Shown: positions 18,011 through 25,997 of the stretch, piece by piece
How positions within the stretch are numbered: position 1 is the first letter of the stretch
Layout of the letters: each line of letters begins with the position of its first letter
Assembly (NCBI RefSeq): GCF_011682045.1
Contig: NZ_VVIW01000001.1
Location: forward strand, 186,001-250,000
Source of the DNA: Massilia aquatica
GTDB lineage: Bacteria; Pseudomonadota; Gammaproteobacteria; Burkholderiales; Burkholderiaceae_D
Direction: 5' to 3'
DNA: 64,000 bases
Program-made: the position numbers and the translations under genes
Notes under the pieces: model-generated
What the model was told of the DNA's origin: nothing
Database searches by the model: none
The model's input: only the letters and a program-made list of their open reading frames with translations

Positions 18011-18601
18011 TTAACCGAGATTATTGGCGGCTTTGATCGCGTCGATCTCGTCCTGCGGCGTGGTGGCCTGCTTGGTGAACGAGCTGGCGTCGATGCGGCC
18101 GGCCAGAAACGCGATGCGTTTGATGATTTCGGACAGGCCCTGCAGGATGATGAGCGCAAAGGCGACCGGAATGAGCAGCTTGGCGGGCCAGACGATCAGG
18201 CCACCGGCGTTGCTCGACATTTCGCCACTGACGATCGAGATGCGCGCAAACGGAATGCCGTACCACAGGATCAGCAGGCAGACCGGCATCAGGAACAGCA
18301 AGAAGCCGAACAGTTCGATCCAGGCCTGGGTGCGCCGCGAGAAGCGCCCCACGATCACGTCGATGCGCACATGCTCGTCGCGTTTGAGCGTGTAGGCCGA
18401 AGCCAGCATGAACATGGCGCCGTACAGGTACCACTGGATTTCGAGCCAGGCGTTGGAACTGATATTGAAGGTGTAGCGGATCAGGGCATTGCCGGCGCAG
18501 ATGAGGACCGCAGCCAGCAAGGCCCAGCTGACGGCGTTGGCGATCTTCTCATTGAGAGTATCGATCGCGCGCGACAGCGGGATGAAAAGTGACATGAGCA
18601 T
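18011..18601 (-). CDS. TRAP transporter small membrane subunit (DctQ type)
   Basis: 196-aa protein with four predicted membrane segments. The DctQ signature is seen in SSNAWLEIQWYLYGAMFMLASAYTLKRDEHVRIDV (Trp/Glu-rich centre and Arg-Asp-Glu-His-Val-Arg loop), where short motifs such as RDEHVRIDV are diagnostic. It partners the large subunit encoded next. The start at 18601 (Met-Leu-Met) follows a GGAGAT site; a second ATG at 18595 is possible. An in-frame extension upstream to 18778 has no family character and overlaps argH. No gene for the periplasmic binding protein (DctP/TAXI) is adjacent. Confidence 0.9.
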   Translation of the reverse strand: MLMSLFIPLSRAIDTLNEKIANAVSWALLAAVLICAGNALIRYTFNISSNAWLEIQWYLYGAMFMLASAYTLKRDEHVRIDVIVGRFSRRTQAWIELFGFLLFLMPVCLLILWYGIPFARISIVSGEMSSNAGGLIVWPAKLLIPVAFALIILQGLSEIIKRIAFLAGRIDASSFTKQATTPQDEIDAIKAANNLG

Positions 18602-18707
18602 GGTGCTGGTATCTCCGGTAGTTTCAAACAAAAAGTTCAAAAACAAGCACGGTCGCCGGCGTCTTGCGCGCCGGTCGACTTCAATACAGGTCACTGCTGG
18701 CGGTGGA

Positions 18708-20105
18708 TTACCCCGCCAGCTGGGCGCGCACGCGGGCGATCGCCGCGCGCACCTGGCGCGGCGCGGTGCCGCCCACATGGTCGCGCGCCGCCACCGAGCC
18801 TTCCAGGGTCAGCACCGCGAACACGTCGTCGCCGATCAGGCTTGAGAACGCGCGCAGCTGGTCGAGCGACATCTCGGCCAGGTCGCATTGGAGGTCGTCG
18901 CAGGCACGCACGGCGCGCGCCACGGCTTCGTGGGCGTCGCGGAACGGCAAGCCTTTTTTCACCAGGTAGTCGGCCAGGTCGGTCGCGGTGGCGTAGCCTT
19001 GCAGGGCGGCGGCGCGCATGTTGTCCGGCTTGACCGTGATCCCGCCGGCCATGTCGGCGAAGATGCGCAGCGTGTCGACCAGGGTGTCGACAGTGTCGAA
19101 CAGCGGCTCCTTGTCTTCCTGGTTGTCCTTGTTGTAGGCCAGCGGCTGGCCTTTCATCAGGGTCAGCAGGCTCATCAGGTGGCCGTACACGCGGCCGGTT
19201 TTACCGCGCGCCAGTTCCGGCACGTCCGGGTTTTTCTTTTGCGGCATGATCGAGGACCCCGTGCAGAAGCGGTCGGCGATGTCGATGAAACCGACCCGTG
19301 GGCTCATCCAGATCACCAGCTCTTCCGACATGCGCGAGATGTGCGTCATGACCAGGGCGCCGGCGGCGCAGAACTCGATCGCGAAATCGCGGTCAGAGAC
19401 GGCGTCGAGCGAGTTGTGGCACACATCGTCGAAGCCGAGCGTGCGCGCCACCCGTTCGCGGTCGATCGGGAAGGTGGTGCCGGCCAGCGCGGCGGCGCCC
19501 AGCGGCAGGCGGTTGACGCGCTTGCGGGCATCCTGCATGCGTTCGACGTCGCGCCCGAACATCTCGACATAGGCCAGCATGTGGTGGCCGAAGGTGATCG
19601 GCTGGGCCACCTGCATGTGGGTAAAGCCGGGCATGATGGTGTCGGCGTGTTGTTCCGCCAGCTCAAGCAGGGCGGCGCGCAGGCCGTTCAGCAGCACCAC
19701 GATGTCGTCGATGGCGGCGCGCACGTACAGGCGGATGTCGGTCGCCACCTGGTCGTTGCGCGAGCGCCCCGTGTGCAGGCGCTTGCCGGCGTCGCCAACC
19801 AGTTCGGTCAGGCGCTTTTCGATATTCAGGTGGACGTCTTCCAGGTCGAGCAGCCATTCGAAGCTGCCAGCCTCGATTTCACCCTTGATCTGGGCCATGC
19901 CGCGTTCGATCTCGGCGCGGTCGTCGGCGCTGATGATCTGCTGGGCGGCCAGCATCTCGGCGTGCGCGAGCGAACCGGCGATGTCGAACAGGGCCAGGCG
20001 TTTATCGAAAAAGACGGAGGCGGTGTAGCGTTTGACGAGGTCGGAGACGGGTTCGGAAAAGCGTGCCGACCAGGCTTCGCCCTTCTTTGAAAGTTGTGCG
20101 GTCAT
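18708..20105 (-). CDS. argH: Argininosuccinate lyase
   Basis: 465-aa enzyme of the fumarase/aspartase superfamily that splits argininosuccinate to arginine and fumarate, the last step of arginine synthesis. The signature [37 protein letters not shown] and [15 protein letters not shown] (N-terminal conserved region) are all present. Length is standard. The ATG at 20105 is preceded by AAAGGAAC and a promoter-like TATAAT. The TRAP small subunit starts 106 bases downstream on the same strand and may be transcribed separately. Confidence 0.97.
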   Translation of the reverse strand: MTAQLSKKGEAWSARFSEPVSDLVKRYTASVFFDKRLALFDIAGSLAHAEMLAAQQIISADDRAEIERGMAQIKGEIEAGSFEWLLDLEDVHLNIEKRLTELVGDAGKRLHTGRSRNDQVATDIRLYVRAAIDDIVVLLNGLRAALLELAEQHADTIMPGFTHMQVAQPITFGHHMLAYVEMFGRDVERMQDARKRVNRLPLGAAALAGTTFPIDRERVARTLGFDDVCHNSLDAVSDRDFAIEFCAAGALVMTHISRMSEELVIWMSPRVGFIDIADRFCTGSSIMPQKKNPDVPELARGKTGRVYGHLMSLLTLMKGQPLAYNKDNQEDKEPLFDTVDTLVDTLRIFADMAGGITVKPDNMRAAALQGYATATDLADYLVKKGLPFRDAHEAVARAVRACDDLQCDLAEMSLDQLRAFSSLIGDDVFAVLTLEGSVAARDHVGGTAPRQVRAAIARVRAQLAG

Positions 20106-20130
20106 GTGAATAGTTCCTTTACGTTACCTG

Positions 20131-20161
20131 ATTATAAACAAGGAAAGCGGGCTGCGGGCAA
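20131..20161 (-). promoter_or_regulatory. Putative sigma-70 promoter of argH
   Basis: On the - strand a perfect TATAAT (20131-20136) lies 25 bases upstream of the argH ATG, with TTGCCC at 20156-20161 as a weak -35. The 19-base spacer is longer than ideal, so the -35 assignment is uncertain while the -10 is convincing. Confidence 0.5.
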
Positions 20162-20262
20162 TTCCTGTTGGGGGTTGTTGGGCCGTTCCGAATTCGCGCG
20201 TGGGCCTTGCGCTGGCGGCGAACGAAGGTAGAATTGTTTCTTTTCACGGGATGCGTCCAGCC

Positions 20263-20688
20263 ATGTCCAATTTACAGATCAGTACCGACCGCACGCAGCT
20301 CGATGTCCCGATGATTTATCGCTTCCTGAGCGAGCAGTCGACGTGGGCGGTCGGCATCTCGCGCCCGGTGGTGGAGCGGGCGATCGAGAATTCCCTGTGT
20401 TTCGGGGGCTATGTGGACGGGCGCCAGGTGGCGTTTGCGCGGGTGATTACCGATTTTGCGACTTTTGGTAATCTGGTGGATGTGTTTGTGATTCCCGAAT
20501 ACCGCGGGCGCGGATTCAGCAAGGAGCTGATGAAGGCGGTGCTGGCGCATCCGAGCCTGAAGGGACTGCGCAGGTTGACCCTGGCGACCGGTGACGCGCA
20601 TGCCTTGTATGCGCAGTTCGGATTCACGCCGCCGCAAAGGCCGGAGTCGCTCATGGAGCGGTATTTCCCGAATATCTACGTGAGTTAA
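20263..20688 (+). CDS. GNAT family N-acetyltransferase
   Basis: 141-aa GNAT protein. The acetyl-CoA-binding segment VFVIPEYRGRGFSKELMKAVL (motif A, residues about 77-97) has the R-G-x-G-x-S/A signature. The C-terminal part ends ALYAQFGFTPPQRPESLMERYFP, typical of the GNAT subgroup related to YjcF-like/housekeeping acetyltransferases. The substrate cannot be told. The ATG at 20263 is chosen because upstream in-frame codons from 20200 have no family sequence. It stands alone, divergent from argH, and is followed by a REP-like palindrome. Confidence 0.85.
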   Translation: MSNLQISTDRTQLDVPMIYRFLSEQSTWAVGISRPVVERAIENSLCFGGYVDGRQVAFARVITDFATFGNLVDVFVIPEYRGRGFSKELMKAVLAHPSLKGLRRLTLATGDAHALYAQFGFTPPQRPESLMERYFPNIYVS

Positions 20689-20707
20689 AATCACCGTTAC
20701 CTTTAAG

Positions 20708-20815
20708 ACCGTCTTTCCCGCGGAGGCGGGAATCCATAGCACCTACGATTAGCAAAGGTGCTATGGATTCCCGCCTTCGCGGGAAGTCTTTTCTGCCAGT
20801 GGCAGGAAAGACGGT
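20708..20815. repeat. REP-like palindrome, copy 2
   Basis: Two 29-base arms (20715-20743 and 20757-20785) pair with one mismatch. They contain TTCCCGCGGAGGCGGGAA and a CATAGCACC/GGTGCTATG inner stem. Outer ACCGTCTTTCC (20708-20718) and GGAAAGACGGT (20805-20815) are perfect inverted copies. It lies between the convergent GNAT and YfcC-type genes. Same family as 11121, 40473 and 60470. Confidence 0.85.
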
Positions 20816-20864
20816 TTTTGGTTTGGTGGCCAAGGCGCTTAATCGTTGGCCACCACAATAAAGC

Positions 20865-22250
20865 TCAACTCCAATTCGTCAACGCCGGCGGAATCAGCAA
20901 CAGCAGCGCCATCACAAAATACGCTAGTTGCAGCGGCACCATCCACTTGGCCCAGGTAATCCACGGAATGCGCGCCAGTGCCAGCACCCCCACCGTCACG
21001 CCCGAGGTCGGAATCATCGGCAAGGTCAGTTCGCCGAGCTGGAACGCCAGCACCGCGGTCTGGCGCGAAATGCCTACCAGGTCGGCCAGCGGCGCCATGA
21101 TCGGCATGGTCAGCGCGGCCTGCCCGGTCCCGGAGTGGATGAAGAAGTTAATCACCGTCTGGATAATGAACATCTTCTGCGCCGCGAACACCGGATTGGC
21201 CGATTGCACCAGCGGCACCAGCGAATGGAGCATGGTGTCGATGATCTTGGCATCCTGCGCCAGGATCATGGTGCCGCGCGCCAGGGCGATCACCAGTGCC
21301 GTGCCGACCAGATCGCGCGCGCCGTGCAAAAAGGCGGCCACGAATTCGTCGCTGTCGAGCCGCCCGATGACGCCGACCACGATCGCCATCACCATGAACA
21401 GGGCGGCGATCTCGTTGATGTACCAGCCGAAGTGGATCACGCCGACCACCATGGCCGTCATGAAGCCGACGAACAGCAGCAGCACGATGGCGTGGGTGGT
21501 GGTCATGCCGGTCAGTTCGGTGAGGGCGGCGCTGCTTTCCTTGCGCTTTTCGATATCGAGCGCGTAGGAGGGGCTGCGGGTCGGGTCTTTTTTGATGCGC
21601 GCCGCGTACCACATGAGGAAGGCGATGGTCAGCGCGGTGGCCACGAACCAGACGACCAGGCGGTAGCCGATACCCGAGAACATCTGGATGCCGGCGATTT
21701 TCTGCGCCACGCCGACATTGAACGGATTCAAAAAGGCGGCCGCGAAGCCCACCTGCGCGCTCAGGAACGGAATCGAGACGCCGATGATCGAGTCGTAGCC
21801 CAGCGCGAGCGCCAGCGGCACGAAAATGAGCACGAACGGAATCGACTCCTCGCTCATGCCGAAGGTGGCCCCGCCCAGCGAAAAGATGGTCACGAATACG
21901 GGAATGAGCATTACCCGCACGAAGGCCGAGTGGGTATGCGCGCGCGCCACGCTGCGGATCATGGCGTCGAGCGCCTCGGTCTTTTGCAGCACCGCGAAAG
22001 CGCCGCCGACGATCAGCACGAAGCCGATGATCTGGGCCGCCTCGACGAAGCCCTTGATGGGCGCCATCATCAGCGCCACGAAGCCCTGCGGATTACTCTG
22101 CACGTACTGGAAGGAGCCCGGGTCGATGCGCGGTTTGCCGTCGACCATGACGGTGCCGTATTGGCCGCCCGGCACCAGCCAGGTGGCCACGGCGATCATC
22201 GCCAGGATCAGGAACAGCAGGACGAAGGTATTGGGGATGCGCAGTTTCAT
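20865..22250 (-). CDS. YfcC-type carboxylate/amino acid carrier
   Basis: 461-aa integral membrane protein with about 11-12 hydrophobic segments, of the YfcC group in the DcuC/arginine-ornithine-antiporter-like superfamily. Landmarks are the first helix followed by VPGGQYGTV, GGAFAVLQKTEALDAMI, FSLGGATFGMSEESIPFVLI and the C-terminal IPTSGVTVGVLALARIPW. The substrate is unknown. It overlaps the stop of the upstream zinc hydrolase by four bases (ATGA), and that operon is divergent from a secreted cyanophycinase. Import of a cyanophycin dipeptide such as beta-Asp-Arg is therefore a reasonable inference, not shown. Confidence 0.83.
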   Translation of the reverse strand: MKLRIPNTFVLLFLILAMIAVATWLVPGGQYGTVMVDGKPRIDPGSFQYVQSNPQGFVALMMAPIKGFVEAAQIIGFVLIVGGAFAVLQKTEALDAMIRSVARAHTHSAFVRVMLIPVFVTIFSLGGATFGMSEESIPFVLIFVPLALALGYDSIIGVSIPFLSAQVGFAAAFLNPFNVGVAQKIAGIQMFSGIGYRLVVWFVATALTIAFLMWYAARIKKDPTRSPSYALDIEKRKESSAALTELTGMTTTHAIVLLLFVGFMTAMVVGVIHFGWYINEIAALFMVMAIVVGVIGRLDSDEFVAAFLHGARDLVGTALVIALARGTMILAQDAKIIDTMLHSLVPLVQSANPVFAAQKMFIIQTVINFFIHSGTGQAALTMPIMAPLADLVGISRQTAVLAFQLGELTLPMIPTSGVTVGVLALARIPWITWAKWMVPLQLAYFVMALLLLIPPALTNWS

Positions 22251-23365
22251 TGGCTGAGCAGCTTTCCGGCGCGGTAAGCCACGGGTCCCGCAATTTTACC
22301 GACCGCCATGCCGCGCAGCAGATGGCGGTGCGCGGTGCGGGCGAAGAACACGCCGTCGACGCTGCAGCGCAGGGTGGTGGTGCGACCGCTGACCGGGTCG
22401 ACCAGGTCGGCGATGGCGTCGCCGGCCGCCACCTTCTCGCCCAGGTTCTTGAGGAACACCAGCACGCCGGCATGCGGCGCGGCGATCGGCTCCACGCCTT
22501 CGAGCGGGGTCGGCGCGCACAGGGGCGCGGGCAGCGCCGGCAGCGGCATATCGAGCACGCCGGCATGCGCCAGGAACGCCAGCAGGGCGCGCGCGTCGCC
22601 TTCGGCCAGTTGGTAGTTCACGTCACGTTCGCCGCGCAGCTCCACGGTGGTCGACAGGCAGGCCGGCGGAATCGGAAAGTCCGGGCCGAAGTGCGCCGCC
22701 AGGTCCCACCACAGGCGCGAACAGGCTTCGTCGAACGGTTCGCCGCCGGCTTCCAGGGCCAGCAGCACGCTGTGCGCCTGCATGAGCGCCGACAGCGGCG
22801 CCACCGCGTCCGCCAGCGGGGTGCCCGCATAAATATGCAGCACTGCCTCGTTATCGCAGTGCAGGTCGAGCACGATGTCGGCATCGATGGCCATCCCGAG
22901 CAGGATTTTCTTGAGCGTGTCGGCGTCGGTTTTCGGCTCCCAGGTGGCGACCGAGTCGCGCGCGTGGGCGCGGATCAGGGCCACGTTGGCGTCCGCATCC
23001 CGGCCAAGCAAGCCGGCCAGCGAGGTTTTCAGGTCCTCCGCCACGTGCTTGTAGGCGCGGTTGAAATTGGTCCCGGTCGACAGGTCGAAGCGGCCGAACG
23101 GCGCGCCATGGATGGCCTGCGACAGCCCGATCGGATTGGCCGCCGGGACCAGAATGATCTCGCCGCGGATCTTGCCCGCCGCGTCGAGCGCGTCGAGTTC
23201 CTTGCGCAGGAACTGCGCCACCAGCATGGGCGGCACTTCGTCGGCGTGCAGCGCCGCCTGGATGTACACCTTCTTGCCGGTGCCCGGCGCGCCGTAATGG
23301 AAACTGGCCAGTTGCGAGGACATGCTGCTGTCTTCGAGGGAAATGCGATGGGTGTTTGCTTGCAT
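22247..23365 (-). CDS. Succinylglutamate desuccinylase/aspartoacylase-family zinc hydrolase (candidate CphZ/AotO)
   Basis: 372-aa M14-like zinc hydrolase. Metal ligands are visible as His40 and Glu43 in AALHADEVPP and His169 in LDLHCDNEA. TGTNFNRAYK carries the Asn-Arg carboxylate-binding pair, and TVELRGERDVNY holds the likely catalytic Glu. The C-terminal third is a beta-rich domain. From memory of the family, proteins of this length and type include AotO of Pseudomonas, characterised as the beta-Asp-Arg hydrolase CphZ. The divergent secreted cyanophycinase gene makes that activity likely here. A plain desuccinylase or aspartoacylase role is the alternative. Start MQANTH is used; Met15 is possible. 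Confidence 0.8.
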   Translation of the reverse strand: MQANTHRISLEDSSMSSQLASFHYGAPGTGKKVYIQAALHADEVPPMLVAQFLRKELDALDAAGKIRGEIILVPAANPIGLSQAIHGAPFGRFDLSTGTNFNRAYKHVAEDLKTSLAGLLGRDADANVALIRAHARDSVATWEPKTDADTLKKILLGMAIDADIVLDLHCDNEAVLHIYAGTPLADAVAPLSALMQAHSVLLALEAGGEPFDEACSRLWWDLAAHFGPDFPIPPACLSTTVELRGERDVNYQLAEGDARALLAFLAHAGVLDMPLPALPAPLCAPTPLEGVEPIAAPHAGVLVFLKNLGEKVAAGDAIADLVDPVSGRTTTLRCSVDGVFFARTAHRHLLRGMAVGKIAGPVAYRAGKLLSQ

Positions 23366-23551
23366 GATCAGGACCGTGAAATGAAGTCAGCCGGAAGTGT
23401 GGCATAAAAAAACGCCGCCGCGCCGGGTCCATTTCTGGAATACGACATATTATTTGTGAGCGGGGTATCATCTTGCCTGCACATAACATCGGCTGCGCTG
23501 GCCCGTCCCTGCCTGCGCAGCCCGACCTACCGAATAAAGGAAGAACCACCG

Positions 23552-24787
23552 ATGCTGAACCTGGCCCGCCGATACTTACAGTTCCTGTTCCTCGTCCTGC
23601 TGGCGGCGGGCCAGGCGCAGGCAGCGGCCGCGCCCAGCGTGCCGGCGGGCGGGCCGAAAGGCTCGCTGGTGATCATCGGCGGCGCGCTGCGCGGCGAGAA
23701 CGCGGCGGTGTGGAAGCGCATCGTCGAACTGGCGGGCGGCCCGGGGGCGCGCATCGCCGTTTTCGGCTCGGCCTCGGCCAGTCCGGACGTCGCGGGCAAG
23801 AACAATATCGAAGTACTCAATTCCTACGGTGCCGACGCCTTTTTCGTGCCGGTGGCGGTCAAGCTGAAAGACAGCGACTACCGCATCGCCGCCAACGACC
23901 AGGCCATTGCGGACGCGGTGCGCCACGCCGATGGCGCCTATTTCGTCGGCGGCAACCAGGCCCGCATCACCGAAGCGCTGCGTAAAAAAGACGGCAGCAG
24001 CACCCGCGTGCTGGACGCCTTGTGGGCCATGTACCGTAATGGCGGCGTCATCGCCGGCACCAGCGCGGGCGCGGCGATCATGAGCGAAACCATGTTCTAC
24101 GATGCCAGTTCGGTGCTCTCGACCCTGAAGCGCGGCGTGGCCGACGGCATGGAACTGTCGCCGGGCCTCGGTTTCGTGGGCAAGGATGTCTTCGTGGACC
24201 AGCACTTGCTGGTGCGCGGCCGCTTCGGGCGCATGCTGCCGGCCATGCTGGCCAAGGGCTACAAGATGGGACTGGGGATCGACGAGAATACCTCGATGAT
24301 CATTCACGGCAACCGCGACGTGGAAGTGCTCGGCTACAAGGGCGCGCTGATGATCGATTTGAGCGGCGCCACGTTCACGCCGGGCGACTTCAACGTCAGT
24401 AACGCCAGACTCAGTTACCTCGATAACGGCGACCGCTTCAATCTGCAGAATGGTGTCTTTACGCCATCGCCTGAAAAGCTGGCCAACAAGCTCGATCCGG
24501 CCAAGCCGTATTATCGCGGTCCGCTGTTCTTTGCCGATATTCTCGGTAACACGACGGTGGTGGACCTGATGCACCGCCTGATCGACAGCGACCAGACCGA
24601 CGCCATCGGCCTGACCCTGGGCAGCCCGCGCGACCTGCAGCCGGAACTCGGCTTCGAGTTCCGCTTCAGCCGCACCAAGGAAAGCATCGGCTACATGTCG
24701 GCCATTTCGGATATGTACTCGGTGTTTAACATCCGCCTCGACGTGCTGCCGATCCTGATCCGCCAGCCGCTGTACCAGTACAAGTAA
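23552..24787 (+). CDS. Secreted cyanophycinase (peptidase family S51)
   Basis: 411-aa exo-cyanophycinase that releases beta-Asp-Arg dipeptides from cyanophycin. An N-terminal signal peptide (residues 1-26, LFLVLLAAGQAQAAAA) indicates an exported, CphE-like enzyme rather than the cytoplasmic cyanobacterial CphB. The nucleophile is Ser171 in VIAGTSAGAAIMSETM. YFVGGNQARITEALR, the DQHLLVRGRFGRM block and LGIDENTSMII are also conserved family segments. The protein is about 100-130 residues longer than CphB, with a C-terminal extension after residue about 290. The ATG at 23552 gives the signal peptide; an upstream in-frame start at 23456 does not. Confidence 0.88.
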   Translation: MLNLARRYLQFLFLVLLAAGQAQAAAAPSVPAGGPKGSLVIIGGALRGENAAVWKRIVELAGGPGARIAVFGSASASPDVAGKNNIEVLNSYGADAFFVPVAVKLKDSDYRIAANDQAIADAVRHADGAYFVGGNQARITEALRKKDGSSTRVLDALWAMYRNGGVIAGTSAGAAIMSETMFYDASSVLSTLKRGVADGMELSPGLGFVGKDVFVDQHLLVRGRFGRMLPAMLAKGYKMGLGIDENTSMIIHGNRDVEVLGYKGALMIDLSGATFTPGDFNVSNARLSYLDNGDRFNLQNGVFTPSPEKLANKLDPAKPYYRGPLFFADILGNTTVVDLMHRLIDSDQTDAIGLTLGSPRDLQPELGFEFRFSRTKESIGYMSAISDMYSVFNIRLDVLPILIRQPLYQYK

Positions 24788-24793
24788 AACGCT

Positions 24794-24870
24794 ACAGGTA
24801 GCGCAGCCAAGCCTGGCTTACAGGTAGCGCAGCCAAGCCTGGCTTACAGGTAGCGCACCCAGGCCTGGGT
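24794..24870. repeat. 26-base tandem repeat duplicating the 3' end of the next gene
   Basis: Two perfect copies of a 26-base unit (24794-24819 and 24820-24845) adjoin a third, slightly diverged copy (from 24846) that is the true 3' end of the - strand acyltransferase-like gene. Each copy re-encodes a Trp-x-Arg-Tyr-Leu-stop ending beyond the real stop codon. Confidence 0.85.
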
Positions 24871-25989
24871 GCTGGCGCGCTTGTAGCGCCCGAACCAGCG
24901 GCACGGCCAGTACAGTGCCGCGATCACCGCCACCGACCACAGCCACACTTCCCCGATCCCGCCCGCCTGGTGCGCCTGCCCGCCGGAGAGGGCGGCTGTC
25001 AGCCCGCGCAGCGCGAGCAGCAGGTACAGGTGGGCCAGATAGTAGAACAGGGGCGCGCCGCCGAAGGTGGCGCAAAAGGCCACCACCCTTTCGTTGGCTG
25101 CTTCCATCCACGCCAGCGCGCTCAAGCCCACGCCAATCGTCATCAGCAAAAAGTTGAACGAGGGCGGGTACTTGGTCAGGTTCAGGAACGACATGGCCGT
25201 GTGCAGCAGATCGGCCTGCACGGTCCATGGCAGCGTTTCGCCATAGATGTTAAAACCGCGCAGCAGCGCAAACAGCGACAGGCAGGCCGCGCCGCCGAGC
25301 AGCAGGATGCGGCGCCGCGCGCCTGGCGCCACCTTGTTCGAGAACAGCGGGCCGGCCGCGTAGCCGAGCAAAATCACCCCGATCCACGCCAGCAGCGGAT
25401 AGCTGATCTTGACGCGCACCGGACCATCGGTCACCAGAAAGCCGCGCTGTTCCAGCACCGTCCAGGCGGCATGCGCAACGCTGCCCGGTTCCAGGCCGGG
25501 GAAGGACAAGGCGTTGTGGCCGGCGACGATCACGCCGCCGAGCAGCGCGAGCTGCCGCAGCGGCAGCTTGTGCAGCAGGGCCAGCGCGATCATCGACAGC
25601 CCGATCACCCAGATCACCTGCAAATACAGCACCGGCGGCGGAAAGCGCCCCGACCACGCAAAACTGACGAACACCAGTTCCAGCACGATCAGAAACAGGC
25701 CGCGCTTGAGCAGGAAAGCCCGCGGGCTGCGCGGGCCGGACGGCGGATTGGCGTACAGCCAGGCCGACAGGCCGGTCAGGAACACGAACATCGGCGCGCA
25801 GAAGTGCGCCGCCACGCGGCTGAAAAACAGCGACGGCTCGGTCGTTGCCAGGTCCATCGGATCGCTCACCTGGCGGTGCAGGAAGAAGGTCTCGCGCGCG
25901 TGGTCGAGCGTCATGATCAGGATGATCAGGCCGCGCAGCGCATCGATGGCGGCGATGCGCTTGGCGGGTGCGATGGCGGGAGCGGTCAT
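24844..25989 (-). CDS. DUF1624 / heparan-alpha-glucosaminide acetyltransferase-like membrane protein
   Basis: 381-aa multi-pass membrane protein. The N-terminal RIAAIDALRGLIILIMTLDHARETFF and APMFVFLTGLSAWLYA are the hallmark of the DUF1624/HGSNAT-like group of the membrane acyltransferase superfamily, where the Asp-His pair in TLDHAR is thought to be functional. Roughly ten hydrophobic helices follow. The substrate is unknown. The ATG at 25989 is 8 bases after the stop of the TonB-dependent receptor, so the two are probably co-transcribed and co-regulated. The extreme 3' end is tandemly duplicated downstream. Confidence 0.83.
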   Translation of the reverse strand: MTAPAIAPAKRIAAIDALRGLIILIMTLDHARETFFLHRQVSDPMDLATTEPSLFFSRVAAHFCAPMFVFLTGLSAWLYANPPSGPRSPRAFLLKRGLFLIVLELVFVSFAWSGRFPPPVLYLQVIWVIGLSMIALALLHKLPLRQLALLGGVIVAGHNALSFPGLEPGSVAHAAWTVLEQRGFLVTDGPVRVKISYPLLAWIGVILLGYAAGPLFSNKVAPGARRRILLLGGAACLSLFALLRGFNIYGETLPWTVQADLLHTAMSFLNLTKYPPSFNFLLMTIGVGLSALAWMEAANERVVAFCATFGGAPLFYYLAHLYLLLALRGLTAALSGGQAHQAGGIGEVWLWSVAVIAALYWPCRWFGRYKRASTQAWVRYL

Positions 25990-25997
25990 GGCGTGCC

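Noticed and set aside
20928-22277. 449-residue + strand frame opposite the YfcC-type gene
   Set aside because: His/Asp/Arg-rich shadow without ribosome site; membrane protein on the other strand is clear.
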